DNA of 64,000 nt from Paludicola sp. MB14-C6 (GCF_030908625.1 NZ_CP133133.1:2542001-2606000), one strand, 5' to 3'; positions 52,231-60,852 are shown, counted from the stretch's first letter. Notes: generated from the letters alone by a model not told the origin. Translations and numbers: made by a program.

Positions 52231-52773
52231 ATGAAAAAATTTGTATGCCAAATCTGTGGTTATGTTCACGAGGGAGAAAATGCACCGGAATTTTGTCCAC
52301 AATGTAAAGCTCCAGCTTCCAAATTTGTTGAACAAACTGATGCTCAAGTAGCTTATGCTGATGAACACAGAATCGGTATTGCTGCTGATGTTGATGCTGA
52401 AATCAAAGAAGGCTTAGAACAAAACTTTATTGGTGAATGTACTGAAGTAGGTATGTATCTTGCAATGTCACGTCAAGCTGACCGTGAAGGTTATCCTGAA
52501 ATTGCAGAAGCATTTAAAAGATATGCTTTAGAAGAAGCAGATCATGCAGCAAGATTTGCTGAGTTGCTTGGTAATGTTGTAACAAACTCTACTAAAAAGA
52601 ACCTGGAATTAAGAGCTGCAGCAGAGCATGGCGCATGCGAAGGCAAAATGAAGATTGCAAGAAGAGCAAAAGAATTAGGCTTAGATGCTGTTCATGATAC
52701 TGTTCACGAAATGGCAAAAGACGAAGCTCGACATGGTAGCGGCTTCTCAGGCTTGTTAAGAAGATTCTTCTAA
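52231..52773 (+). CDS. Reverse rubrerythrin (NADH peroxidase type)
   Basis: A 180-residue protein with a rubredoxin-like iron site at the N terminus (C-Q-I-C-G-Y...C-P-Q-C-K) and a ferritin-like di-iron domain behind it (E-C-T-E-V-G-M, E-E-A-D-H-A, E-H-G-A, D-E-A-R-H). This order is that of reverse rubrerythrins, which reduce H2O2 and O2 in anaerobes. ATG 52231 follows AAAGGAG, and an in-frame TTG before that is too early. Codon use is biased toward expression. It is monocistronic with a palindromic operator over its promoter. Confidence 0.95.
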   Translation: MKKFVCQICGYVHEGENAPEFCPQCKAPASKFVEQTDAQVAYADEHRIGIAADVDAEIKEGLEQNFIGECTEVGMYLAMSRQADREGYPEIAEAFKRYALEEADHAARFAELLGNVVTNSTKKNLELRAAAEHGACEGKMKIARRAKELGLDAVHDTVHEMAKDEARHGSGFSGLLRRFF

Positions 52774-52809
52774 TTTAAAATATTCTATCATTTATAACAT
52801 ATTATTATT

Positions 52810-52840
52810 TTGCTGTATTCAAAAGAGTACAGCATTTTCT
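52810..52840 (+). terminator. Terminator of the rubrerythrin gene
   Basis: GCTGTA pairs with TACAGC, extended by T-TC/GA pairings, followed by ATTTTCTTTT. Confidence 0.65.
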
Positions 52841-52933
52841 TTTAAGGTTTGATTTTTGTTTAAACAAAATGTACAATTGGTGGCTTGAAGTTAATTCGAA
52901 ATATAGATACTGTTCCAAACTTTTTTCAATGGG

Positions 52934-52961
52934 TTGACAAGACAATATAATTATGTTAAAT
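52934..52961 (+). promoter_or_regulatory. Promoter of the OFA transporter leader
   Basis: TTGACA (52934-52939) and TTAAAT (52956-52961) with a 16-bp spacer. The transcript would carry the small ORF at 52989 and the hairpin at 53141 before the transporter. Confidence 0.6.
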
Positions 52962-52988
52962 TATCAAAAACCATATAAGGAGAAGAAT

Positions 52989-53114
52989 ATGACAACTTTA
53001 TTTACACTTTCAATTTTACTCATTAGCCTTATTATTAACGTAGTAATTATTATGTTAACAAATAATAGGGTTTACTTGGGTTGTGGTGTAAAAGATAAGT
53101 GCTATATATTATAG
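52989..53114 (+). CDS. Small hydrophobic protein or leader peptide (41 aa)
   Basis: An ORF with a strong AAGGAG site 7 nt before ATG. It encodes one hydrophobic segment (about 3-24, M-T-T-L-F-T-L-S-I-L-L) and a polar tail with two Cys (G-C-G and K-C-Y). It lies between a promoter and a terminator-like hairpin that precedes the OFA transporter. It could be a small membrane partner or a regulatory leader ORF. No homologue is recognised. Confidence 0.5.
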   Translation: MTTLFTLSILLISLIINVVIIMLTNNRVYLGCGVKDKCYIL

Positions 53115-53140
53115 AGAAATATACCTATCAATGAAACAAC

Positions 53141-53172
53141 AAGCTCTACAGTGAACTCACTGTAGAGCTTTT
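53141..53172 (+). terminator. Hairpin before the OFA transporter
   Basis: AAGCTCTACAGTGA and its exact complement with only AC between them (a smaller working loop is likely), followed by TTTTG. It separates the small ORF from the transporter ribosome site by about 15 bp. Confidence 0.7.
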
Positions 53173-53198
53173 GTCATATATTAAAGGAGATGATATCT

Positions 53199-54485
53199 AT
53201 GAACCAGAAAACAACAAAGCGCATAATTCCCGTATTGGCGGCAATCGTAATTCAACTATGCTTAGGAACAGCATATATTTGGAGTATCTTTCAAAATGGT
53301 ATTGCCAAAAGTTTATTTGGTGGAGACAATGCATCCGCTGGATTAACTTTTTCACTTTTACTAGCTATGCTTACAATTGGAAGCACAATTGGCGGAAAGC
53401 TCCAGGATAAATACGGACCAAGAATGATCGTTATTCTTGGGGGTACTATTATGGCACTCGGATTTTTTATAGCATCATTCACAACAGCAAATGCACCTTG
53501 GATGCTATGGCTAAGCTATGGAGTGATAGGCGGAATTGGTATGGGATTTACATACTCTACAACTATAGCTTGTGTACAAAAATGGTATCCGGACAAGCGT
53601 GGACTGATTACAGGTGTCATCGTAGCAGCTCTTGGCTTTGGCGGAGTATTATTTACTCCGATAATGGAAAAAACAATTAAGCTTTTCGGTGGCGTAGGTA
53701 TAGGAGAACTAAAAACTTTTAGGCTGCTTAGCTTTATTTTTATCGTAGTATGTACTTTAGGAGGACTTTTCATTCAAAACCCACCAATAGGGTATCTTCC
53801 AACAGGCTATGTGCCTCCATTACCAAAAGCAGGGCAGCTAAATAAAGATTTTACACCAGGAGAAGTTCTAAAAACGCCACAATTCTATATGGTTACTATG
53901 GCATTAATGCTCGCTTGTATGGGCGGACTTATGATGATTGGCTTTGCAAAACCAATTGCAATTGCAAAGAATATGGCTGAAACAGCAACGGTTGGTGTAT
54001 TGGTAATTTCGCTGTTTAACTCATTTGGACGATTGTTCTGGGGAGTGGTGTCCGATAAGCTTGGAAGAAAAAATACAATTCTATTACTTTTATGTGGAAC
54101 GATGGGGCTTTCTTTGCTTGTGAACCTTGTAACAGGATATTATATCTATGTGTTAATCGGCTTAATCGGATTTTTCTATGGAGGTTTTTTAAGTAATTTC
54201 CCATCTTTTACTGCTGATATGTTTGGCACAAAATACAATGCAACAAACTATGGTATGGTATTAGTCGGTTTTGGTATTGGAGCAGTAGTATCAACTTATA
54301 TTGCAGGATACTATAAAAACCTTGCTGCAACGGATATCAATTTAATGTTTCCTGCATTTATAATAGCTTCTGTTGCAGCTGCAATAAGTTTAGTGCTGAT
54401 TGCTTTTGTAAAGCATCCGAAAGAAAAGACTGTAAATGAAGATGTAAAAATGACAAATTCAGAATTTGTAACTGATTCAAACTGA
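53199..54485 (+). CDS. OFA family MFS transporter (oxalate/formate antiporter-like)
   Basis: A 428-residue major facilitator protein with twelve predicted membrane segments. It opens with Q-L-C-L-G-T-A-Y-I-W-S and contains G-G-K-L-Q-D-K-Y-G-P-R, D-K-R-G-L-I-T-G and G-R-L-F-W-G-V-V-S-D-K-L-G-R, all OFA-family patterns. Members exchange or take up small carboxylates such as oxalate, formate or lactate, and the substrate here is not fixed. ATG 53199 has GGAG 9 nt upstream. An ATG 9 bases earlier overlaps that site. Confidence 0.9.
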   Translation: MNQKTTKRIIPVLAAIVIQLCLGTAYIWSIFQNGIAKSLFGGDNASAGLTFSLLLAMLTIGSTIGGKLQDKYGPRMIVILGGTIMALGFFIASFTTANAPWMLWLSYGVIGGIGMGFTYSTTIACVQKWYPDKRGLITGVIVAALGFGGVLFTPIMEKTIKLFGGVGIGELKTFRLLSFIFIVVCTLGGLFIQNPPIGYLPTGYVPPLPKAGQLNKDFTPGEVLKTPQFYMVTMALMLACMGGLMMIGFAKPIAIAKNMAETATVGVLVISLFNSFGRLFWGVVSDKLGRKNTILLLLCGTMGLSLLVNLVTGYYIYVLIGLIGFFYGGFLSNFPSFTADMFGTKYNATNYGMVLVGFGIGAVVSTYIAGYYKNLAATDINLMFPAFIIASVAAAISLVLIAFVKHPKEKTVNEDVKMTNSEFVTDSN

Positions 54486-54549
54486 TTATATTGTACTTTC
54501 CTCAATTTCATATTATAATAGATACATTATGAAAAGCAAGGATGATACT

Positions 54550-55107
54550 ATGCCGAAATTGTATTTTAAATATGGGGCAATGGGAAGTTCCAAAACAGCA
54601 CAAGCATTGATGACAAAATTCAATTATGAAGAAACGGGCTATCGTGTTGGACTAATGAAGCCAGCAGTTGATGATAGAGATGGAGTCAATATCATTAAAT
54701 CACGAATTGGTTTACAGGATGTAGGAATCATTATACCTCATTCTATGAATTTATATGAGTGGTTTCAAACACAAGATTTTGACGTATTGATTATTGATGA
54801 AGCTCAGTTTTTATCAACGGAGCAAATTGAACAACTAAAACAAATAAGCTTTGAATTTGTTCCTGTATTATGTTTTGGATTGAAAACAGATTTTACTACA
54901 CATATGTTTGAGGGAAGCAAACGCCTTTTTGAAATAGCCGATTCTTTAACTGAAATTAAGTCAATTTGCAAATGTGGAAGAAAGGCCGAAGTAAATGCAA
55001 GGCTTAACAATGGTAAAATCGTGAAACAAGGCGAACAGATTTTTATGGGTGGTAGTGAATCTTATATTGGATTATGTTATGATTGTTGGAAAAAAGAAAA
55101 GCTATAG
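54550..55107 (+). CDS. tdk: Thymidine kinase, type II
   Basis: A 185-residue type II thymidine kinase: P-loop G-A-M-G-S-S-K-T, D-R-D-G as in the family, the Walker B/catalytic I-I-D-E-A-Q-F-L, and a zinc-binding lasso with C-K-C-G and C-Y-D-C-W. It phosphorylates thymidine in the salvage pathway. ATG 54550 fits AAGGATG 7 nt before it, and an upstream ATG at 54529 has no good site. The G-S-S-K-T P-loop differs from the more common G-S-G-K-T/S form but is usual in this group. Confidence 0.93.
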   Translation: MPKLYFKYGAMGSSKTAQALMTKFNYEETGYRVGLMKPAVDDRDGVNIIKSRIGLQDVGIIIPHSMNLYEWFQTQDFDVLIIDEAQFLSTEQIEQLKQISFEFVPVLCFGLKTDFTTHMFEGSKRLFEIADSLTEIKSICKCGRKAEVNARLNNGKIVKQGEQIFMGGSESYIGLCYDCWKKEKL

Positions 55108-55205
55108 AAAAAAGCATTTCTTATAAACTATCTTTCTTACATTAATATTAATTCGATTTTTATCAAGTATTACCTAAGCTGCATAGTATGGCTTAGGTGA
55201 TGAAA

Positions 55206-55874
55206 ATGAATAAACAAGAATTATTGTCTATGATAGAATTGTCGGGATTAGCCTATGGAGAACATCAACCATTAGATAAAGATGAGCGGGTATATAAATT
55301 CAATAGCGAGAAAACAGGCGTTCAATATAGCGTTCGTATATTAGGTGATACGATTAAAATTATTTTTCGAGGAACCGATTCGCTAATTGATGCTATGACA
55401 GACTTTAGATTTTGGAGAAAATCAATTCCTTATGGTAATTACTATTCAAAAATAAAAGTGCATAATGGTTTTATTAATGCATATAAGTGTGAAGATGTGC
55501 GAGATGAAATTCATACTTTTATTACGAATGATATTGAAAAAATTTGGATTACCGGTCATTCTTACGGTGCGGCACTTGCTTGTTTATGTGCAATTGATTT
55601 ACAATATAATTTCCCGGAAAAAGATTATGAGGTAGCATTATTTGGGTGCCCGAGACTTGGAAATTCTGCGTTTCAAAGGTCATACGACAAGCGTATTTTT
55701 AAAACGATACGGGTAGAAAACGGAAATGATGTAATAACCAAGTTGCCATTTGCATGGATGGGATTTCGTCATATCGGAACGAGGCTGCATGTAGGTAGTC
55801 CTAGAATATTGTTTTTATACTCAGTAAAGCAACATAAATCACAGTCTTACTATGAACAAATGATAAAACTATAA
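55206..55874 (+). CDS. Class 3 lipase-like hydrolase
   Basis: A 222-residue alpha/beta hydrolase of the fungal-lipase (class 3) family. The nucleophile Ser is in T-G-H-S-Y-G-A-A-L (G-x-S-x-G). I-I-F-R-G-T-D precedes it as the oxyanion strand, and F-G-C-P-R-L-G-N is the usual following motif. A terminal His is plausible in G-T-R-L-H. No signal peptide is evident, so it acts in the cytoplasm or is released differently. The start at 55206 is chosen for spacing from AGGTGA. Two earlier in-frame starts are possible. Confidence 0.85.
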   Translation: MNKQELLSMIELSGLAYGEHQPLDKDERVYKFNSEKTGVQYSVRILGDTIKIIFRGTDSLIDAMTDFRFWRKSIPYGNYYSKIKVHNGFINAYKCEDVRDEIHTFITNDIEKIWITGHSYGAALACLCAIDLQYNFPEKDYEVALFGCPRLGNSAFQRSYDKRIFKTIRVENGNDVITKLPFAWMGFRHIGTRLHVGSPRILFLYSVKQHKSQSYYEQMIKL

Positions 55875-55876
55875 AA

Positions 55877-55902
55877 GGATGCAACGAATTTTCGTTGCAT
55901 CC
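55877..55902 (+). terminator. Hairpin after the lipase gene
   Basis: GGATGCAACGAA and its complement with a very short loop, one base after the stop. A T-run is lacking, and repeat copy C begins directly behind it. Confidence 0.6.
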
Positions 55903-55904
55903 TC

Positions 55905-56308
55905 ATCTTGTAGAAAAACGGCAAGCGCAAGAATAAATGAATATTAGAAGAATTTTACTTGCGAAAATTGTTTTTTCAAAAATGACATATAGCAATATTT
56001 AAATATTCTATCGAATGTTATTCGCGTGGAACAATTGCTGGTCGCATAACGATTTTACAAGAAATTATCTAGGGGAGCAAATGAAGAATAATATAGTACA
56101 AGCTTTACCTTTATCAATTTCGTACTAACTATGACGCGATGTCATATAAAAAACAATTTTGAGAAACAAAGAATTTTTTATCCATGCTTTTTGGGGCGAT
56201 TGCCAAAAAGCATGGTCAGGTTTGGGCGGATAGCCCAATATACATAATAGCAAGAATTAACCTTATATCTTGCAGATATTAAAATGTAATTTGCTTTTTC
56301 TTCAGTTC
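55905..56308. repeat. MITE-like intergenic repeat, copy C (404 bp, with internal insertion)
   Basis: Left end ATCTTGTAGAAAAA and right end TTTTTCTTCAGTTC. The core GTTTGGGCGGATAGCCCAAT is at 56220-56239. Compared with copy B it carries roughly 220 extra bases in the left half with no ORF. The CATGCTTTTTGGGGC block before the core is shared with copy B. Confidence 0.6.
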
Positions 56309-56365
56309 AATATACTTACTTCATAAAGCGCTAACATTAATATCACAAGTTAGAGCCATTGAAAA

Positions 56366-56410
56366 GCCTCTCCTAAAGGAGAGGGGAACCACAGCAGTGA
56401 TGGAGAGGTT
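56366..56410 (+). repeat. Small palindromic intergenic repeat, family 2, copy 2
   Basis: CCTCTCCTAAAGGAGAGG followed by GGAACCACAGCAGTGATGGAGAGG, the counterpart of the unit at 49750. It is bracketed by a 9-bp direct repeat AGAGCCATT at 56352-56360 and 56438-56446. Confidence 0.5.
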
Positions 56411-56451
56411 TAAAAATTGAAACAATTTTCTCGAGTGAGAGCCATTTGTGT

Positions 56452-56898
56452 TTATAACTTCTTTGAATAGTAAAAAATACACCCTACATAAACGAATAGT
56501 ACGCATACAGTAGCTATTCCTAAAGTGATAAAAACAATATGATTGAAGAACCCAGCAATAATTGTTGCTATACATAAACCCATTAAAGACCCACTCATAG
56601 CAATAGAACAAGATTTTTGTTGAATCAAACATTCTCGTTCATCGGTTTGTCTAATATAGAGCTTCTTTAGGTATGTTGGTCGTTTGAGCGCAATCATATA
56701 GCTTATAATATGATAAAGAAAAACGCCAGACATTCCAGTTATTCCACCAAACTGATAACCTTTCATGAAATCAGATATATGAGGCATTTTTGTTTGCATT
56801 GGAATGAATGCAATAATGATAATTGAGCATATTGCAAGAATAAAAACGATAGTGTATATCCAAATCTTTTTCTTTAAATCTTTTTTAAACTGATCCAT
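56452..56898 (-). CDS. Four-span membrane protein paired with an XRE regulator
   Basis: A 148-residue protein with four hydrophobic segments (about 14-35, 48-68, 92-115, 119-138) and a basic loop between the second and third. I do not recognise a named family with certainty. Its start (ATG 56898, GAGGAG upstream) is 1 bp past the stop of a small XRE-type regulator, a frequent regulator/membrane-protein pairing in Clostridia. It may be a stress or transport accessory protein. Confidence 0.75.
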   Translation of the reverse strand: MDQFKKDLKKKIWIYTIVFILAICSIIIIAFIPMQTKMPHISDFMKGYQFGGITGMSGVFLYHIISYMIALKRPTYLKKLYIRQTDERECLIQQKSCSIAMSGSLMGLCIATIIAGFFNHIVFITLGIATVCVLFVYVGCIFYYSKKL

Positions 56899-56899
56899 G

Positions 56900-57106
56900 T
56901 TAATTCTCCTCAATGCCGCTAAAGTCAAAGACGTCTTCAATCGTTAACCCAAAGTAATGGGAAATTTTATATGCTAATGCCAGCGAAGCTGTATATTTTT
57001 CATTTTCAATTGAAATAATGGTTTGCCTTGTAACATTAACAGCGTTTGCAAGCTCTTCTTGTGTTACTTTATTTTGCTTTCGCAACTCATGTATTTTTGT
57101 TTTCAT
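56900..57106 (-). CDS. XRE-type HTH regulator (68 aa)
   Basis: A 68-residue Cro/CI-type DNA-binding protein: [17 protein letters not shown] and [11 protein letters not shown] form the helix-turn-helix, and [12 protein letters not shown] closes it, as in the YozG/PBSX-like small regulators. ATG 57106 is chosen for the GGTGGG site and the family start M-K-T-K-I. It probably represses its own operon with the membrane protein. Confidence 0.92.
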   Translation of the reverse strand: MKTKIHELRKQNKVTQEELANAVNVTRQTIISIENEKYTASLALAYKISHYFGLTIEDVFDFSGIEEN

Positions 57107-57248
57107 ATTATCCCACCAAATTGTATAGTTAGCTTTACATATAAAGTATATCATATCATTATCACTTGTCAAGCAATGCCATATAAATAATTGAATATCG
57201 TTCATTATAGGATTATAATATTATTAAAACAAGAATTGTGGTGATAGT

Positions 57249-57689
57249 ATGGCAGCATATAGTATTAGAGAAGCGCAGGAAAAAGATTATTTTGCAATTT
57301 GGGATATTTTGTGTAAAGTTTTAGGTTATACTGAGCTGACTCAAAAACAAACAATCGGTCAATTAAACCGAATTCAAGCACATTCCGATTATCAAACATA
57401 TGTGGCTGAGGCAGACGGTAAGGTAATTGGATTTATCGGCTTATTTCGTGGATTGGCATATGAAGATGATGGGGAATACCTTAAAATTATGGCACTAGCA
57501 ATATATGACGAATACCAAGGTCGAGGTATCGGTAAAGCTTTATTGCAAACAGCTGAAGCCTATGCTAAAGAACATAAAATGGATTGTATTGGACTAAACA
57601 GTGGTTTAGCAAGGCAACAGGCACATCAATTCTATGAGAAAAACGGATTTGTAAAGAAGAGTTATGGATTTAGTAAGGTATTAGAATAA
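57249..57689 (+). CDS. GNAT family N-acetyltransferase
   Basis: A 146-residue single-domain GNAT. It starts I-R-E-A-Q-E-K-D-Y, has the acetyl-CoA loop Q-G-R-G-I-G-K-A-L-L (motif A) and the C-terminal Y-E-K-N-G-F-V-K-K. The substrate cannot be inferred. It is monocistronic, divergent from the XRE gene across about 140 bp, and followed by a terminator. Confidence 0.93.
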   Translation: MAAYSIREAQEKDYFAIWDILCKVLGYTELTQKQTIGQLNRIQAHSDYQTYVAEADGKVIGFIGLFRGLAYEDDGEYLKIMALAIYDEYQGRGIGKALLQTAEAYAKEHKMDCIGLNSGLARQQAHQFYEKNGFVKKSYGFSKVLE

Positions 57690-57703
57690 TACATATAAAT
57701 TAA

Positions 57704-57730
57704 GGCATCATCGTGTAATACGATGATGCC
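57704..57730 (+). terminator. Terminator of the GNAT gene
   Basis: GGCATCATCGT pairs with ACGATGATGCC around GTAAT, then ATTTTACT. Confidence 0.85.
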
Positions 57731-57794
57731 ATTTTACTATTAATAGAAATGAAAACGAGGGTTGCTTATTTTATATGAAACGTGTTGTACTTGT

Positions 57795-58484
57795 TTATTT
57801 TTTACGTAGCCGATTACAATTTCCGCATATTGGAATATTATTCTGGTCAATAGAAGAAAGATAGTCTATGACATCTTTGATTTGATAGCTATGTTGGTTA
57901 TATTTTAAATCTCCATACGAATTTACAACTTTCATATCTTTCAAAACATTATAACTGCCATCATCATTCTTTTGCATAAATAAAATATATTCATCCTTTG
58001 GCATCATAATATTTCCGTTAAATTCTCGAATTTCTATATAGCTATTTTCTTTCTTTTCTTCGCTAAAATCATCTAAAAAGGATTTTACAAGACCCTGTTC
58101 TGATAATTCTTTCTCACGAAGTACTGTTGGAAGGTATCCGGTACACGTTTGAAATTTCAATGTTCGTTGTTTTGAACCTAAATACGTTTTTTTACAGCGA
58201 AATGAAATGTCGGAAACAAAAGAGTTGCTTTTAGTATCGTGATACATAGACGTAGCAGTTTTTACTGTTCCATGCACAATTAAGTCTGAATGTATAACAA
58301 GTTTTTCTAAGGAATCCAATACTTCTCCGTTACTGGGAAACCAAGATGTGTTTTCTCCACCTTCCTTTATAAGAATTTTTTTAGGTGTTTTCCAAAGGAA
58401 GTGTTTCACTTCGTCATGAGTATTGCAACTGAATAATAAGCAACACGTACAAATCAGTATAATAGAGAAAAGTCTCTTTTTCAA
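57795..58484 (-). CDS. Lipoprotein of a four-gene paralogous array, member 4
   Basis: A 229-residue lipoprotein (lipobox L-F-S-C) and the most diverged member of the array. It keeps the shared frame: K-K-I-L near the mature start, L-V-x-H-S-D-L-I-V-x-G-x-V-K, an S-Y-x-x-x-x-F segment, a G-x-Y-x-L-F-M/L block, V-K-D-V-I-D-Y-x-S and a C-terminal C-x2-C (C-G-N-C). No known function is recognised. TTG 58484 is preferred over a GTG nine bases earlier because AAAGGG lies 8 nt before it and the paralogues start M-K-x-K/R-L-F. It is 20 bp after member 3 and so co-transcribed with it. Confidence 0.75.
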   Translation of the reverse strand: MKKRLFSIILICTCCLLFSCNTHDEVKHFLWKTPKKILIKEGGENTSWFPSNGEVLDSLEKLVIHSDLIVHGTVKTATSMYHDTKSNSFVSDISFRCKKTYLGSKQRTLKFQTCTGYLPTVLREKELSEQGLVKSFLDDFSEEKKENSYIEIREFNGNIMMPKDEYILFMQKNDDGSYNVLKDMKVVNSYGDLKYNQHSYQIKDVIDYLSSIDQNNIPICGNCNRLRKK

Positions 58485-58504
58485 AATTAGCACCCTTTCT
58501 GATA

Positions 58505-59200
58505 TTATTTTATTTCTTCATGTTGTCTTCTATATTCACAACTATAACAAATAGGCTTGTTGTTTTTATCAATTTTAGAGATATAGTCAATAACATCTTT
58601 CACTTTATGTTCATGTCCATTGATAGTTTGGCTTGCATATTCTCCGTCAATTTTCATTGCTCCCGGAGCAGCGCCAATAGGGAAGTATGTTCCATCTTTT
58701 TCTCTACTTAAAAATAGAATAAATGTATCTCCAGGCAACATATAATTTTCCTCAGAGCATTTTGTCTTGACATAGCTATTTTTACGTTGTTCTTTTGTAA
58801 ATTGCTTACGAAATTTATCTAAATAACCATCATGCGCTACCATTTTTTCATATTCACTAATTGGTGCATATCCAGCAGCATATTCAACTCGAAAAGACGT
58901 AAACGGATAGCCGTAATAAACAGTAATATTGTCGAAAGTAATTTCATTCGTTAAATCTTGATATTTCTCATTCCAGTACAAATAAGTTTCATTTTTCACT
59001 GTTCCTTGAAAAATAATATCAGAATGTTTTACTAATACCTCTAATGAGCGAAAATCTTCAGTATAAGAAGGAATACCTCCGCCAGCAGTCAATAGAATTT
59101 TTTTCGGGACTTCCTTCATTATTTTTCTACCATTACTACACCCAATTAAGCAACCCGACAATAGAATACAAAGTACAATAACGAATAACTTACGTTTCAT
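58505..59200 (-). CDS. Lipoprotein of the paralogous array, member 3
   Basis: A 231-residue lipoprotein with signal M-K-R-K-L-F-V-I-V and lipobox L-I-G-C. The mature N terminus K-I-M-K-E-V-P-K-K-I-L-L is almost identical to members 1 and 2. The C-terminal C-Y-S-C is retained but the charged tail differs (R-R-Q-H-E-E-I-K). Preceded by a conserved 5' block with the GAAACGGTC palindrome. It is an extracytoplasmic protein of unknown role. Confidence 0.8.
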   Translation of the reverse strand: MKRKLFVIVLCILLSGCLIGCSNGRKIMKEVPKKILLTAGGGIPSYTEDFRSLEVLVKHSDIIFQGTVKNETYLYWNEKYQDLTNEITFDNITVYYGYPFTSFRVEYAAGYAPISEYEKMVAHDGYLDKFRKQFTKEQRKNSYVKTKCSEENYMLPGDTFILFLSREKDGTYFPIGAAPGAMKIDGEYASQTINGHEHKVKDVIDYISKIDKNNKPICYSCEYRRQHEEIK

Positions 59201-59245
59201 GAAATCAGCATCCTTTCTGAAGAAGTTTTATTAAAAAGTATGTAG

Positions 59246-59265
59246 GAAACGGTCTTAACCATTTC
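59246..59265 (-). promoter_or_regulatory. Palindrome upstream of array member 3
   Basis: GAAACGGTCTTAACCATTTC: half sites GAAACGGT and ACC-ATTTC around TTA. One of three near-copies, each about 45-65 bp before a lipoprotein gene. Confidence 0.5.
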
Positions 59266-59289
59266 ACAGAGAGACTATAGTTTGAATTT

Positions 59290-60006
59290 CTACGGCTTTT
59301 CTTTTTTCTTGTAGTACTCTATTGCTTCTTTACGTTTTTGCTCACAATCATAGCAAATTTCCTTGTTTTTATAATCTACTTTAGAAATATAGTCAATAAC
59401 ATCGTTAACTTTATACTCATGACCATCAATAGTTTGATTTGCATACTCGCCATCAATTTTTATGGATCCTGCAAAGGTGGAAACTGGATAATAGGAATTA
59501 TTAGCCTGTTTCTGTAAAAATAAAATAAAACGGTCACCAGGCAACATATAATTTTCTTCGGCAAATTTTACTTGAACATAACTGTCTTGTCTTTGTGCTT
59601 CACTATATGCCTTTTGAAAATCTTCTAAGTAGCCATCGTGCTCTACCATCTTTTCATATTCACGAATTGGTGCATATCCAGCGGGATATCTAAATTGTAC
59701 GTTGTTAAGGTTATCTCCATAATAGACTTTATCTATTTTGAAAGTAATATCTGTATATAAATCTCCATACTCCTCATCGCAATACATATAAGTTTCAGAT
59801 TTAACTATACCCATAACAATTAAATCTGAGTGCATAACAAGTTTATTTAGAGATTTTAAATCTTCATGATATGAAGCAAGCCCACCACCAGATTTAAATA
59901 ATATCTTTTCAGGGACTTCTTTCATTATTTTCCTACCATTACTACACCCAATTAAGCAACCTGTTAATAGAATACAAATTACAATAACGAATAACTTACG
60001 CTTCAT
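59290..60006 (-). CDS. Lipoprotein of the paralogous array, member 2
   Basis: A 238-residue lipoprotein, most similar to member 1: same signal peptide (L-I-G-C), the same mature start K-E-V-P-E-K-I-L and the same C-terminal C-Y-D-C-E-Q-K-R-K-E...K-K-K-E-K-P. The middle (about 60-140) is the variable part. ATG 60006 with AAAGGGTG upstream is chosen, and 22 extra in-frame upstream residues are not conserved in the paralogues. Function unknown. Confidence 0.8.
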   Translation of the reverse strand: MKRKLFVIVICILLTGCLIGCSNGRKIMKEVPEKILFKSGGGLASYHEDLKSLNKLVMHSDLIVMGIVKSETYMYCDEEYGDLYTDITFKIDKVYYGDNLNNVQFRYPAGYAPIREYEKMVEHDGYLEDFQKAYSEAQRQDSYVQVKFAEENYMLPGDRFILFLQKQANNSYYPVSTFAGSIKIDGEYANQTIDGHEYKVNDVIDYISKVDYKNKEICYDCEQKRKEAIEYYKKKEKP

Positions 60007-60050
60007 GAAAGCAACACCCTTTCTGATAAAAGCTATACTAAAAGGTATGT

Positions 60051-60070
60051 GGAACGGTCTTGGACGTTTC
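60051..60070 (-). promoter_or_regulatory. Palindrome upstream of array member 2
   Basis: GGAACGGTCTTGGACGTTTC, the second copy of the conserved palindromic block. On the minus strand it contains TGAAAC just at its edge, an ECF-like -35 sequence. Confidence 0.5.
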
Positions 60071-60094
60071 ACAGGGAGACTATAGTTTGAATTT

Positions 60095-60808
60095 CTACGG
60101 CTTTTCTTTTTTCTTGTAGTACTCTATCGCTTCTTTACGTCTTTGCTCACAATCATAGCAAATTTCCTTATTTTTATAATCTACATTAGAAATATAATCA
60201 ATAACATCTTTTACTTTATACTCATGACCATCAATAGTTTGATTTGCATACTCGCCATCAATTTTCATTGCTCCGGATGAAATACCTACAGGAAAATAAG
60301 TACCATTACTCTGCTTTCTTAAAAACATAATAAAATGATCTCCTGACTGCATGAAATTTTCATCACTAAATTTTGCTTTTATAAATGCATTTTGTCTTTG
60401 CTCATTACTAAAATTTTCTCTAAACTTTTCTAACATCCCATAAGTTTTCAAGTATTTTTCGTATTCATCAACAGATGCATACCCTGCAGAATAACGAAAC
60501 TGTATTTTATCAGAATTAGAACCTAAGTAAGTTTTTTCAACTGAAAAATTGATTTTAGAATAAAAAACATCATCACCATCATATACTAAATAACTAGTGG
60601 TATCAACTTTTCCCTCTACAATTAAATCTGCATGCCTCACCAAGTTTTCTAAGGTGCTAAAATCCTCAATATATTCCGGAAGTCCCCCACCTTCAGTCAA
60701 TAGAATTTTTTTCGGGACTTCTTTCATTATTTTCCTACCATTACTACACCCAATTAAGCAACCCGTTAATAGAATACAAATTACAATAACGAATAGTTTA
60801 CGTTTCAT
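60095..60808 (-). CDS. Lipoprotein of the paralogous array, member 1
   Basis: A 237-residue lipoprotein (lipobox L-I-G-C), the first gene transcribed in the array. It has L-V-R-H-A-D-L-I-V-E-G-K-V, a Y-S-A-G-Y-A segment, a G-D-H-F-I-M-F-L-R block, V-K-D-V-I-D-Y-I-S and a C-x2-C plus a lysine-rich tail. The last 60 residues and the downstream non-coding block are nearly identical to member 2, so the array arose by recent tandem duplication. It lies about 200 bp from an ECF sigma/DUF4179 operon on the same strand that could regulate it. Confidence 0.8.
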   Translation of the reverse strand: MKRKLFVIVICILLTGCLIGCSNGRKIMKEVPKKILLTEGGGLPEYIEDFSTLENLVRHADLIVEGKVDTTSYLVYDGDDVFYSKINFSVEKTYLGSNSDKIQFRYSAGYASVDEYEKYLKTYGMLEKFRENFSNEQRQNAFIKAKFSDENFMQSGDHFIMFLRKQSNGTYFPVGISSGAMKIDGEYANQTIDGHEYKVKDVIDYISNVDYKNKEICYDCEQRRKEAIEYYKKKEKP

Positions 60809-60852
60809 GAAACAGCACCCTTTCTGATAAAAGATATACTAAAAGCTATATA

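Noticed and set aside
50071..56308. Repeats B and C as remnants of an insertion sequence with transposase
   Set aside because: No transposase-like reading frame is present in or near any copy. They are kept only as MITE-like repeats.
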